From positions 1,050,501-1,114,500 of the forward strand of contig JAINUG010000147.1 in assembly GCA_029706075.1 (NCBI GenBank): a stretch of DNA of 64,000 bases, given 5' to 3'. The first letter of the stretch is position 1. The number at the start of each line of letters is the position of its first letter. The notes under the pieces are model-generated. The model was not told where the DNA came from, searched no databases, and saw only the letters and a list, made by a program, of their open reading frames with translations. Made by a program: the position numbers and the translations under genes. Shown here one piece after another: positions 23,101 through 33,189 of this stretch. Origin of the DNA: Aldrovandia affinis. Lineage: Eukaryota > Chordata > Actinopteri > Notacanthiformes > Halosauridae.

Positions 23101-23430
23101 CTGTCTCTCACAAGACTCCTCCTCAGCTGGGGTTACCATGACGCTGTCACACAGCGAGCGGCGGAACAATGCGTGGCTCTGGGAGAGATGTTCTGTGAGT
23201 CATCAGAGCCGCTTACAGCCGGTGCCCTCCGTCAACAGGCATGACGTCTCACCCGCCCTTATCCTCTCTCCTCACAACCTGAGGAAACGGCTGCGTTTGC
23301 CCTCTGATTCACCCACAGACATGACTATGTCTTCAGCTGGATCCCGTTGGTGGTGATGGGCCATCGAAATGTCCTTTGTTGACTCATCTCCCTGGTGAAG
23401 TATTTAGGGTCAACTGCAATGCTGGTTACC
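20200..23430. other. Interval without a recognised gene
   Basis: No convincing exon or transposon is visible. Part of it (20400-20640) is less AT-rich and lacks repeat features, so it could be conserved non-coding DNA upstream of pclo, but that is only a guess. A short open frame at 23138-23356 lacks splice or family support. Confidence 0.45.
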
Positions 23431-23439
23431 TCTCCTTGT

Positions 23440-23765
23440 TAAAAATGGGGGCGGTGGATAGCGTACCGGTCTAACGCACCCATATCTTGGCTAGTCTGAT
23501 ACGAGTGTGGCTGCTTATCGGGGATGGGGTTCAAAACCCGTCTTTGCCAGACCGGCCCTGCCCGTTAGCCCCAATCGGGGGCAGCATTTGTCCGCCCCAG
23601 GGGGAGGGGGGGGGGAGGGGGAGGGTGAGCCGGCACGAGTTCATCGAGGAGCAGGAAGGGCGTCCATGGTCAGGTTCCATCTCAGAGGAGGCGGATCTGC
23701 CGGCCCGGGAAATTGGCTCGTTACCCGGAGGATGTGGGGGCGCTCGTGGGGGAGGGTGAATTGAG
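23440..23765 (+). mobile_element. tRNA-derived SINE, copy 1
   Basis: The head GGTGGATAGCGTACCGGTCT resembles box A and GGGGTTCAAAACCCGTCTTT resembles box B. The body GCCCGTTAGCCCC...GGGGGCAGCATTTG matches the copy at 32845-33180. A GGGGA-rich stretch follows in both. Confidence 0.75.
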
Positions 23766-24154
23766 ACGCACAGGCACTTCTTTATTCTCTCTACGTTGTT
23801 CATCCACCGCAGATCGTGAGATCCCGCTGTGGCCCCAGAGAACCCTGTGTTTACGCACAGCCCGCTCCAGATACTGGTGTACAGTAGGCTGTGCAGTGTG
23901 ACCTCCCTTGGGAGCAGAACGGAAATAACCAGGAAGATCAAAGCACCGTATGTGAGAGCTGAGGAGACATGTCACATCGTTCGCCTCGGAGGTGCATGTA
24001 AGCCTCCCCAGAGGCTCAGGCAGTGCTACAGACACATTATTTACTAAATCTATAGGCAATGAAAGACTTCTTTATAGCCTTTTTCTGGTTTAAAAAGTTG
24101 AATAGTACTGTATGAATCGGTGAACAAATTTGTGAATGAACGTTAGAGTAACTT

Positions 24155-24250
24155 ACTATGTCTATCGCTGTATTACTGCACTGATCTCTTACGCGATCTA
24201 TGATTGTTCCTACCATGTATTAATGCACATCTTGTAAGTCGCTCTGGATA
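24155..24250 (+). mobile_element. L2-clade LINE 3' end, truncated
   Basis: TATGTCTATCGCTGTATTAC through CTTGTAAGTCGCTCTGGAT is the plus-strand form of the 3' untranslated end also seen at 25205, 51590, 52465, 61820 and 63062. The last part of the tail is missing. Confidence 0.7.
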
Positions 24251-24594
24251 GTACTGAAAGGACTACTTGACTCAACAATTGGTTTAGTGTAAATCAGCAA
24301 CAGAAGTGCAATTTTGTCTTGGCTAAACAAATTTGTTATATTATTTATATATTATATTGTAGCAATCCAGTGGTTCGCTGTATATGCAAATATGTGTGCA
24401 GGTCATTGTGGGGGAACATTGTTGTTGTGTTTGTTGTTCCCCCCCAGTGCTAGTTAGCGCTATGTGTTGTAAACCATGTTGTGTGTAAAACTGATGGACG
24501 CGGTGAGCTGAGAGGTAATGCCACCGTGACCGACGTTTGTGTCTTGTTCAGTGCAGTTGCCTGAAATCTCATTGTAGAAGTGTTCATCATTGAA

Positions 24595-24770
24595 CGGTAT
24601 CTGGGGTCGTGCGGTGTATGGGGAACAGATATCGGCACCCTTTTATTCTCAGGACGATATCCGGGGTCGTGCGGTGTATGGGGAACAGATATCGTCACCC
24701 TTTTATTCTTAGGACGATATCCGGGGTCGTGCGGTGTATGGGGCACGGATATTGTCACCTTTCATTATTA
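24595..24770 (+). repeat. Three tandem copies of a 60 bp unit
   Basis: The units start near GGTATCTGGGGTCGTGCGGT and repeat every 60 bp three times with few changes. As the unit is a multiple of three, frames stay open on both strands (for example GSCGVWGTDIVT on plus). Coding is not supported. Confidence 0.9.
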
Positions 24771-25204
24771 AAGTGGCTATGGTTCGTAGCCACATTCAAA
24801 CTGCTGCTGGACTCCGTTTGTCTTCTTGCTGCCTTCAGTCTAACACTTCCCTCTTATTGGAAATAAGAGAAACAAATTATGTATCATTGGAAAGAGCATG
24901 GAATGATCTTTATTTTGATGTATAAACTGATGTGTTATACCCAATCAGAAAAAAGTTGCAATTGAAAAACATCATGTACAAATTATGAAAATATCAATTA
25001 AACGTTTTAACAAATTAGTGTTATTATATACAAAATATGTGTGTAAATTATGTACAGATACAATCTTACATTTATTTGTCACATCCACATTTACATGTAA
25101 CCTTTTAGAAATTTGATGAATCAATGAATTGAGTTCGTACCATTCTCTGTAATGTCACAAGTTCATCTCATTCTCATTTTGTTATTAGTTTCAATTTTTT
25201 TGCG

Positions 25205-26130
25205 TGCCATACATTTTACATTTACATTTTAAGCATTTAGCAGACGCTCTTATCCAGAGCGACTTACAAGATGTGCATTAATACAAGGTGAGAACAATCA
25301 AAGTTAGCGTACAAGATCAGTGCAGTAAAACGGCAAAGGACATCATTGCAGGCGTCTGCGTATCATACCTGTAACATTGGGAAAGAAAAGGTTAGTGGGT
25401 GTTTTTTTTTGTTTTTGTTTTTTTGAACAAGTAAACAGTGGTGACGACAGATTGACTAGATGGACAGTGTTCAGTGGTAGTGGAGTCTGAAGAGGTGGGT
25501 TTTGAGTCTCTTGCGGAAGATTGAAGTGATTCCGCAGTCCTGACCGGGATTGCGGGAGGTCGTTCCACCAACGAGGGACCAGGACAGAGAAGAGGCGAGA
25601 CCGCGAGGAGCGCGCTGCCAGGCGCCCGGAGGGATGGGGCAGTCAGTCTGCCAGCGGAGGCGGAGCGGAGGGGTCTGGACGGGGTGTAGGGCGTGATGAG
25701 TGACTGGAGGTACGGGGAGCAGTACCTCTGGCCGCTTGAAAGCCAGCACCAGTGACTTGAATCTGATGCGTGCTGCGATGGGGAGCCAATGCAGAGAGGA
25801 GAGTAGAGGGGGTGACGTGGGTGAACTTTGGCTGGTTGAACACCAGGCGAGCAGCAGCGTTCTGGACTAGTTGCAGTGGCTTGATGGCACAGGCCGGAAG
25901 GCCTGCCAGCAAGGAATTGCAGTAGTCCAGACGTGAGATCACCAGGGCCTGGACCAGGAGTTGAGTGGCCTCTTGGGTGAGGAACGGTCTGATCCTCCGG
26001 ATGTTGTGGAGGGAGAAACGGCAGGTCCGAGAGATCGCTGCAATATGGCTCGAGAAGCACAGCTGGTTGTCCAGGGTTACCCCAAGACTCCTGTCAGACT
26101 GGGACGGAGACACTAACGGAGACACTAACG
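25205..26130 (-). mobile_element. L2-clade LINE, 3' part of reverse transcriptase ORF
   Basis: The minus strand encodes SLGVTLDNQLCFSSHIAAI, FSLHNIRRIRPFL, QLLVQALVISRLDYCNSLL and LVQNAAARLVFNQPK, the typical C-terminal block of L2-type LINEs. The frame breaks after about 25815 and continues in other frames to LKTHLFRLHYH. The 3' tail at 25205-25260 (CATTTAGCAGACGCTCTTAT on plus) is the one borrowed by SINEs in this genome. It is 5'-truncated and inactive. Confidence 0.9.
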
Positions 26131-26564
26131 AACGTGCCTTTTGTTGTGTCTGTTGGGATCCTGTTGAGTTCCTACTGCCTTCCTGTAGCTTATACCTATC
26201 AAGTTTGTTGATAGAGACTCTCTGAATTCACACAATTTCATCTTTGTATTATGAGCTTTATTGTAAACAATACAACCATTTAGGATAGCGATGTTATGCA
26301 TGTACCAAATTATACTTTAGTTACTTCGTTTGTCTCTTGTAACAGGCAATTTTTTGTCAGCGAAGTCTACACCCCCATGTGTTTGTTATATAATGATATA
26401 ATATTTGGACGTTGCAACCTCAACACGCATTTCAATTTCATTACATGCTACGGGATTTCCCGTAGGACGGCCACTAGCGTTTGCACGGTCTGTGGAATAT
26501 CCTGTATATCGGTGAATGAAGGGTTCGCGTGGTCTATGGAAAATCCCACAGTTTGGCGGATACG

Positions 26565-26715
26565 GGTTCAGTCTATCCTCATAACTTTTACCTTTCATAC
26601 CAGGTACCAATTGAATTGTCCTTCTTTGAACTTTCTCAAGAGATTCTATATCTTTCTTGTAGTGTGGTGCCCAGAACTGCACAAAGTGAGGTCTGACAAA
26701 GGCATTATATAACAT
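26565..26715 (-). mobile_element. CR1-like LINE fragment
   Basis: The minus strand reads AFVRPHFVQFWAPHYKKDIE followed by LEKVQRRTIQLVPGM, which matches the conserved end of CR1-type reverse transcriptase ORFs. Only this small piece is recognisable. Confidence 0.7.
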
Positions 26716-27069
26716 TAATATAACCTCTTTTGATTTATGTGATCATAACCAGCTGTGGGGCCACTGTTCATTGAATTACTTCTTGATAACCTTCTTAAAT
26801 CTGGTTCTTTTGAGGCAAAATGTGTAAATAGTTTCTGTGAATAAAGGGTTTAGTTTTTCCTCAATTTTTAATTTATTGAATAAATTAATTTCGATTGAAT
26901 GTTGATTGGGGTCTCTGTACAACTCTTTTAGTAGAGTCTGATTGAGTAGCGCAGATGTCATACTGCATGTCGCCATTATCTGCACTCATACCCCAATTCA
27001 ACTTTGCTTGCACTATCATGTAAAACACGGAAGTGACAAATAGAACACCCATAGTTGCCCAGATATAAA

Positions 27070-27441
27070 ACTAGAAATCCATCCATCCATCCATTATCTA
27101 AGCCGCTTATTCCTGGTCAGGGTCACGGGGGGGGGCTGGAGCCTATCCCAGCATGCGTTCCGGGCGAGAGGCAGGAATACACCCTGGACAGGTCGCCAAT
27201 CCATCGCAGGGCACATACACCATTCACTCACACACTCATACCTACGGGCAATTTAGACTCTCCAATTAGCCTAACGTGCATGTCTTTGGACTGTGGGAGG
27301 AAACCGGAGTACCCGGAGGAAACCCACGCGGACACGGGGAGAACATGCAAACTCCGCACAGAAAGGCCCCCGGCCTGGATTCGAACCCGAGACCTTCTTG
27401 CTGTGAGGCGACAGCGCTATCCACTGCACCACCATGCCGCC
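27070..27441 (-). mobile_element. Common fish tRNA-derived SINE with ATCC tail
   Basis: On the minus strand the head GGTGGTGCAGTGGATAGCGC and GGGTTCGAATCCAGGC resemble box A and box B. The body includes the TGCATGTTCTCCCCGTGTCC block common in fish genomes, and the tail is a short ATGG run (ATCC on plus). A partial copy in the other orientation lies at 51170-51293. Confidence 0.8.
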
Positions 27442-27948
27442 TAAAACTAGAAATAACAATGACAATTATTTGAATATTATTATCATAAATGTTGATATAT
27501 GCAGAAAACCAGAAAAACAGTCTGCCCTATAACAACAATACATGAAGAACTACATCTCAAGTTATTCTGCAAGCCGTCTTGTTTTACACCTCTTAAATTA
27601 TATAAGGCTTTTCGTCTAGACTTTAATATTGCATTACTAACAGGAAAAGCTAATGAGGAAATATGGCCTAGTTGTGTCCATGACTTGCAATGTGTTTTTT
27701 CTAAACATGGTGTGTGTTTCGACAGAGACAATGACCCATGAATAAAGTTTAAAGAAAAGTTTTCAAACATTCAAGAAATATCTTGAATATTTAAGAATTG
27801 ACTACACCATGCAGGCAGTTTCCAATTGGATACCTGCTGTGCATTTCCTGTTTTTTTGTTATTTTTTATATTTTATTATCTCCCCAGCAGCAGTACTATT
27901 ATTACATGTATTCATTAATAAATAAAAAATATATATAAAATGTCATGC

Positions 27949-27979
27949 GACGGTATCAACACAGCTGTTAGATACCGTC
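27949..27979. repeat. 31 bp imperfect palindrome
   Basis: GACGGTATC at the left and GATACCGTC at the right are perfect inverted copies around a 13 bp centre containing CAGCTG. It lies 52 bp before the ATG of an orphan BED-finger exon. It may be a transposon end or a protein-binding site. Confidence 0.8.
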
Positions 27980-28031
27980 ACAAAAACACATTTTGTTTCA
28001 TAAGAACGTGCAGCAGTACTCTTGGCTAATC

Positions 28032-28196
28032 ATGGACGAGGAGGTGGAACCACTAGGGCCATACCTATCGGCATACATGAAACTAATACAAGAAAATGAG
28101 AAAGTATACACTTTTCAGTGCATTCTGTGCCAACCAAAGCAGAAGTTGTTCAACGCATGGAAGACATCAAGCTCGAACTTGAGAACACATATTCAG
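28032..28196 (+). pseudogene. Orphan BED zinc-finger exon (hAT-derived)
   Basis: The exon starts ATG with MDEEVEPLGPYLSAYMKLIQ and reads on to YTFQCILCQPKQ and SSSNLRTHIQ, ending at an ideal donor CAG/GTGAGT. The CxxC pair, basic spacer and SNLRTHI match the N-terminal BED finger of hAT transposases. The exon is 55 codons, phase 0. No downstream transposase exon is seen, so this is probably the 5' remnant of a hAT element or of a domesticated gene that was lost. Confidence 0.65.
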
Positions 28197-28429
28197 GTGA
28201 GTAGCTAGACAGCTGATATTAGGTTGCTAATTTAGCTGGTGTTTTACCATGCAACTCTGGCTAACTACATTAGCAAAATGGATGGCTAAGTTGAATATTG
28301 AATTTGGGTTTCAGGATTTCTGTCCTAAGATGTAGAAAACAAATAATACTGAGATATATTGTCATTTTCCAACATTTATGAATGAATTGACCAAAATGAC
28401 ACATTTTTCAAAAATATATATTTTAAAGG

Positions 28430-29190
28430 TTTCACAATTATTGGCACCCCTATTTTTAATATTTGGTGCCTCGGCTAGAATAATGGCACTGAGCCTATTC
28501 CTATGATGTTTAATAAGGTTGGAGAGAACACATTTTTATGGATCTTGGAAACTTCCTTCATGCAGAACCTTTCAAGATCCTTGATATCCTTAGGTTTGCA
28601 CTGATCATAAATTCAAACCGTGTGTTTTCAATATGGAATTAGTCTGGAGACTGAGATAGTCATTGCAAAACATTGATTTTGTTTTCACAGAACCATTTCT
28701 GTGTTAATTTTGAGGTATATCTGGGGTCATTGTTAGAAGGTCAAGAGGTCTCAAAGGAAGTCTCAGCTTCCTGACAAAGGTAACCAGGTTTCTGGGTAAA
28801 ATGTCCTGGTACTTGATAGAATTCATTATTACATTCGATCTTAACAAGTAACAAGTGAACAGTTGAGTCCCTGGACCACTGGCAGCAAAACAGCCTAAAA
28901 AGGATCAAATGATCCACCGTCATATTTGAGGTGCTTTTACCTATTGTTTGCATCTCTGTTTTGACCCCAAACATTCATAAAGTAATCTTCAGAGATGCCG
29001 ATAAATTTGACACCTGCATTTTTCAGAATTGTTTTTATTACTCAATATAAAGAAAAAAAGGGAATAATTATATTATAATAAAAGTATATAGTTTTCCCAT
29101 ATGTTTGAGCATCAAATCACATTATCTGTGTTTTTTACCTTTTTTGCTCATTTGCATCAAGGGTGCCAATAATTCTGGACCTGACTATAT
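28430..29190. mobile_element. Tc1/mariner-type remnant with inverted ends
   Basis: The left end ACAATTATTGGCACCCC and the right end GGGTGCCAATAATTCTGG are inverted and resemble the fish family with TTATTGGCACCC ends. The right side merges with a TATATA microsatellite. The interior has scattered transposase-like words but no intact frame. Confidence 0.75.
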
Positions 29191-29766
29191 ATATATACTG
29201 TATATACATATATAATAAACCATATTATACATAAACATAAGATTTAAAAGTGTTATGCATCTAATATTCCATCCCATATAATATTCCATTGAATTTGAGT
29301 ATCCTAGCATCTTGAGGCATAAAAAATAAAGAGATGAACCAATCTTAATTTAGATGAGAGAGCTATATATTCCCCTGGGTAATGACAGAGGCTGAGGCAA
29401 CATTCAATCAGAAATAATAAACCTTGTTGACGCTGTGACTGAGTGAGAAATCTAAATGTCAGATTGGCACTCAGTGGTGCTCGTGTTCCTGTCCTGATTG
29501 CACTTAAGTTCTTTGGTTCTTGAATCTGCGCTGTTATAAATTTCAGGTCATCACCTCTCGTCATCTGTGACAGTTCTAAAACCTTTGCCAGTGGCGTCAT
29601 TTCAGCAAAAGCTAAGGTATGGCAAAGTGACGTCATGTAAAATATATTGTGTTGATGATGGGTGAAACAGTAAATGGTAAAACGGTAAAGAAGTTTGAAC
29701 TCACTGCTTTGCCAATAATAGTATTGTTTTGCCTTGTAATTGCAAACGTTGTTGTTTTGCCTTGTA

Positions 29767-30887
29767 ATTGACCCTTCGCTAAGACACGCCCCGAAACGCA
29801 GACTGGCCAATCACAGCGCAGCATAGGACAGGCTCCGACAGAGGTCCGACAGTTCATGGCGGTACTCCGTTGACTCAGACGGAAAAGTTTCGGTATGATT
29901 AAACGTTGTGCCTGGGGCACTTGTAACAGTGACACTCGTTACCCGGAGAGGTTGGAAGGAGATATATGTTTTTTTTCCCTTTCCAAAACCAAAATCAAAC
30001 CCTGAAAAGTGTAGGCTGTGGATAAAGCTATGGGAACGTCCTCATACCCAGTTGAACACCTCAAAGATCAACAAGCACAGCTTTGTCTGCTCCAAGGTAA
30101 GTAATTACTCTTATCAACCGTAAAATAATGTTATGCTGTTGTTATCAGATGTTAGCTGGTTAACCTAAATTATCGTAAGGTACACTACTAACGTCGGTTC
30201 GTCTTGGCCTTTGCCACCGTTACATTCAGTAGTAAGTTTTACATTAGCTTATGCCACTGTTGTGGCATTAGTCGCCTATAGTGTGCTGTAACGACATTGC
30301 TCTATTTTAGCTCCACAGGAGCTCCATACCCTGGATAAAAGCAAAAAGATCAGGTGTGTCAGTGGAGTCTTCCCAAGATTTGGGTACTCGGGACTGGGCT
30401 TCCCATTTGACAAAGTGCTGAAATAGTAATGAAAAATAGTATTACATTTTGACATCAAGGTAACGTTACCCACTTGGTTTTCTAATGATTGTACTGTAAC
30501 ATCTTAACGTTAGCAAGCTGTCTGGATCACGAATAACAAAGTAACATTTGCTAACTTAACCAACGTTGCAACCCGGAGTTGTATATCAGACTGTAGCCAG
30601 GTGATGCTTAGCTGGCTAACACTTTTCAGGATTTGATTTTGGTTTTAGCTTCTATATCTATTTTCCAACCTGATTTTGTTGAGTGTCACTGTTACAAGTG
30701 CCCTGAATACGTTTAACCATCAAATGCTAAAAATCCACAAAACCCGAAAATGAAGAAAATCTCAAATTTTTCCATCAAAGTGAATGGAGTGCAGCAAAAA
30801 CTGTCGGAGCACCTCTGTCTGAGTCTGTCAAATACTGCGTTGTGATTGGCCAGTAACGTTGGGGGCGTGGTTTAGCGAAGGGTCAAT
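29767..30887. mobile_element. P-element/THAP-type element with long inverted arms
   Basis: The ends ATTGACCCTTCGCTAA (left) and TTAGCGAAGGGTCAAT (right) are exact inverted copies. Beyond them the left arm (29767-29937) and right arm (30681-30887) remain similar, sharing CTGGCCAATCACA, CAGAGGT and GGGCACTTGTAACAGTGACA. The left arm runs into a THAP exon. I do not see a transposase core, so the element is likely non-autonomous. A clear 8 bp target duplication is not evident. Confidence 0.75.
29895..30096 (+). pseudogene. THAP-domain first exon, frameshifted
   Basis: From ATG the frame reads MIKRCAWGTCNSDTRYPERL, giving the first Cys pair (C-x4-C). It continues, after one T too many in a run of eight, as FPFPKPKSNPEKCRLWIKLW and ends HSFVCSK at a GTAAGT donor. 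THAP domains are DNA-binding zinc fingers of the form C2CH, and the final Cys/His would continue in the next exon. That exon is not found here. The single-base T-run change could be real decay or a sequencing error. Confidence 0.7.
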
Positions 30888-31334
30888 TGCAAATGTTATC
30901 TTTTAATGCTTACTGCCACCTACTGGCCGCTTAAGTAAAACGCCATGAATCTACATACAGGAAACAGGAAGTTCATGTGGTGATAAGAAATCAATGTGTT
31001 AACATTACTACAAAGCGCTCAAAGTTAATTCTCTGCAATCTCACCTTATTTCACCTTCGAAAGCATTGCCTGTAGGTTTGATTGTTCCATTACATATTCC
31101 TGTATAAATGTTGGCTATATTTTATGTGTACATAATTTGTATTAGCCAGTTTTACATTCGCTAGCGCAATGCTAACTCGTTCCCCATAGAAAGCCTATGT
31201 AATTTAGCCTAGCGCGTTCGCTAGCTCACAGCTGTTAGCAATAAGCTACTTACGAGCAGCTCTTCGGTTGATCTGTGTTTTATAAAAGTGTTTAAAGGTT
31301 ACTTTAATACTTACCTAGAGTGGGTACAGTAGCG

Positions 31335-31480
31335 TGTATTTGTGAATTAGCCATGCAGTGTGCATTTCTAAGCTAAAAGGAACACGAGTATGTGTGTTTT
31401 AAATTAATCTTTATTTGTGAATTAGCAATACAGTGTGTATTTCGAAGCTAAAAGAAACACAAGCCTATGTGAATGCAGTG
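31335..31480 (+). repeat. Two-unit tandem repeat of about 75 bp
   Basis: GTGTATTTGTGAATTAGCCA and the following text recur at about 31411, including CAGTGTGTATTTC and AGCTAAAA. No gene is involved. Confidence 0.7.
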
Positions 31481-31956
31481 TGTATTTCTTTCTTTCTTTT
31501 ACCCTCCTCAGTTTTACTCCAACCTAATACATCCAATTGTATTGTTTCTTTGACATCATGCAAGTGTGGCATTATTAAACACCGGAGCTTGGACGCTACA
31601 TCCTGACTCCCATCTTGTTATTGAAAGGAGTTTGGCTGGCTGTCTAACTGCGTACAGACACACACACACGTAGGGAGGACAGCACAAGTATCAATACATA
31701 AAAATGATTTTCTTACCATGTTGCTTGACTAATATTTTAACTTGGAATCCAAACTTGTTAGACTAAATTAGAGTTGTTTTATCAATGTAGGCTAAAATAA
31801 ATATGTTTCTGGTTTATTTAGGCAAGTTTTAAAGATATACTGTGAGGCCAAGGTGTGGTAATGGCCATACCCAATTGATGCTTGTGGTTCTGGCCCTCAT
31901 TATTTTTACCCTATCATGGGTGAAGCCTTCCTCAGACAGAAACACATCTGCAAGTG

Positions 31957-32130
31957 TAGCGGATGGGCTCACGTGAGGCCGCTGCAGAGTGACATGGATA
32001 AGAGTACGATTCGTTCCCGGAGTTAGGGACTTGAGTCTTTAGCTCGGCGAGCTTAATCGCTCTCTTGTCGCGTCGGAGATCCCCTCGGTTCGAAACTCGC
32101 TGCGGGCAGAACCAACACCGTCACACAAGC
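31957..32130 (+). mobile_element. tRNA-like (SINE-type) repeat, copy 3
   Basis: It carries TAGCTCGGCGAGCTTAATCG (box A region) and CGGTTCGAAACTCGCTGC (box B), the best preserved internal promoter of the three copies (13895, 18330, 31957). Confidence 0.75.
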
Positions 32131-32199
32131 TTGGGACACGGCTGTGGCTATGGTGCTGCTTGGGGTTCTGTTTTTAAGAGGCTTGGGAAAGAGCAGCAG

Positions 32200-32351
32200 T
32201 GTGGTTCTCTATGGCTCAATAGGTAGAGCATGGCCAATGCTTAGGTTGTGGGTTAATTTCCCATTGGGACCACATATACTGAAAAATGTATGCATTCACT
32301 ACTGTAAGTCGCTTTGGATAAAAGCGTCTGCTAAATAGCATATATTATTAT
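32200..32351 (+). mobile_element. tRNA-derived SINE with L2 tail, unit 1
   Basis: The head TATGGCTCAATAGGTAGAGC resembles box A and GTTGTGGGTTAATTTCCC a decayed box B. The 3' part TAAGTCGCTTTGGATAAAAG and GCGTCTGCTAAAT is the L2 tail, so the SINE probably moved with L2 reverse transcriptase. Confidence 0.85.
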
Positions 32352-32360
32352 ATTAGAATA

Positions 32361-32521
32361 TGTGGTTCTGTGTAGCTCAGTAGATAGAGCATGGCCTTGG
32401 CAACAATTAGGTTGTGGGTTCATTTCCCATTGGGACCACATATACTGAAAAATGTATGCATTCATTACTGTAAGTTGCTTTGGATAAAAGTGTCTGATAA
32501 ATGGCATATATTATGTTATTA
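32361..32521 (+). mobile_element. tRNA-derived SINE with L2 tail, unit 2
   Basis: It repeats unit 1 head to tail, separated only by an AT-rich spacer: GTGTAGCTCAGTAGATAGAG (box A), GTGGGTTCATTTCCC (box B region) and the L2-like tail GTAAGTTGCTTTGGATAAAA. Confidence 0.85.
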
Positions 32522-32844
32522 TACTAGAAATGGTACCCTCTAACCACGGCCATATTGAATTTGATTAATGTGCCGAAACTTTGTTCTTCCATTAACTGTT
32601 GTAATAGGAGAGAACTGGCCATCTCATTTTTTCTTATTTCCTTCACATGACACAAAGCACAACATTTTCTTTAAAACATTATTTACATTACGGTAAATGA
32701 GGTATAGTTATCCAGCCTGCTCTTTTCCCTCTTTTCTCCAGATTTATTTTTTTATAAACCCAGCACCACATATACAGTTAACGTTAGCCAGCATGGTTAT
32801 ATTTTATTTTGATTAATTCCTGCATCAAATCACATGGCATGTGG

Positions 32845-33180
32845 GCTGGCGGATATCGCAGGGTCTAAGGCACCCGTATTTGGCTGGTCCTGTATGAGTG
32901 TGAGCTGCCTATCAGGGACGTGGTTCAAAACCCATCTCTGCCAAACCGGTCCTGGCCGTTAGCCCCGAACGGGGGCGGCATTTGACTGTCCACTCCGGAG
33001 GGAGGAGGGAGGAGGGAGGAGGGTGGTCGGCATGAACTCACTGTGAAGCACGTAAGGGAGTCTTCACAAAGGGGGTTGGTGAGTTCCGTCTTGAAGAAGG
33101 CAGATCATCGCCGGCCTTGGAGAGTAGCTTGCCCTGTAGAGACAGGCGGCGAGTTCGTGGGGGAGGGTTAATCGAAATAA
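32845..33180 (+). mobile_element. tRNA-derived SINE, copy 2
   Basis: It shares GTGGTTCAAAACCCATCTCT, GCCGTTAGCCCCGAAC and GGGGGCGGCATTTG with the copy at 23440-23765. A GGAGGGAGGA run and a TGGGGAAAAT tail follow. Confidence 0.75.
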
Positions 33181-33189
33181 AAAGAGTGT

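Noticed and set aside
23138-24047. Frames on either side of the SINE at 23.4 kb as exons of one gene
   Set aside because: No matching splice sites or family resemblance; the region may be non-coding.
32208-32480. Functional tRNA genes
   Set aside because: Box A and B-like segments are present, but there is no paired acceptor stem, and an L2-type tail follows; these are SINEs.
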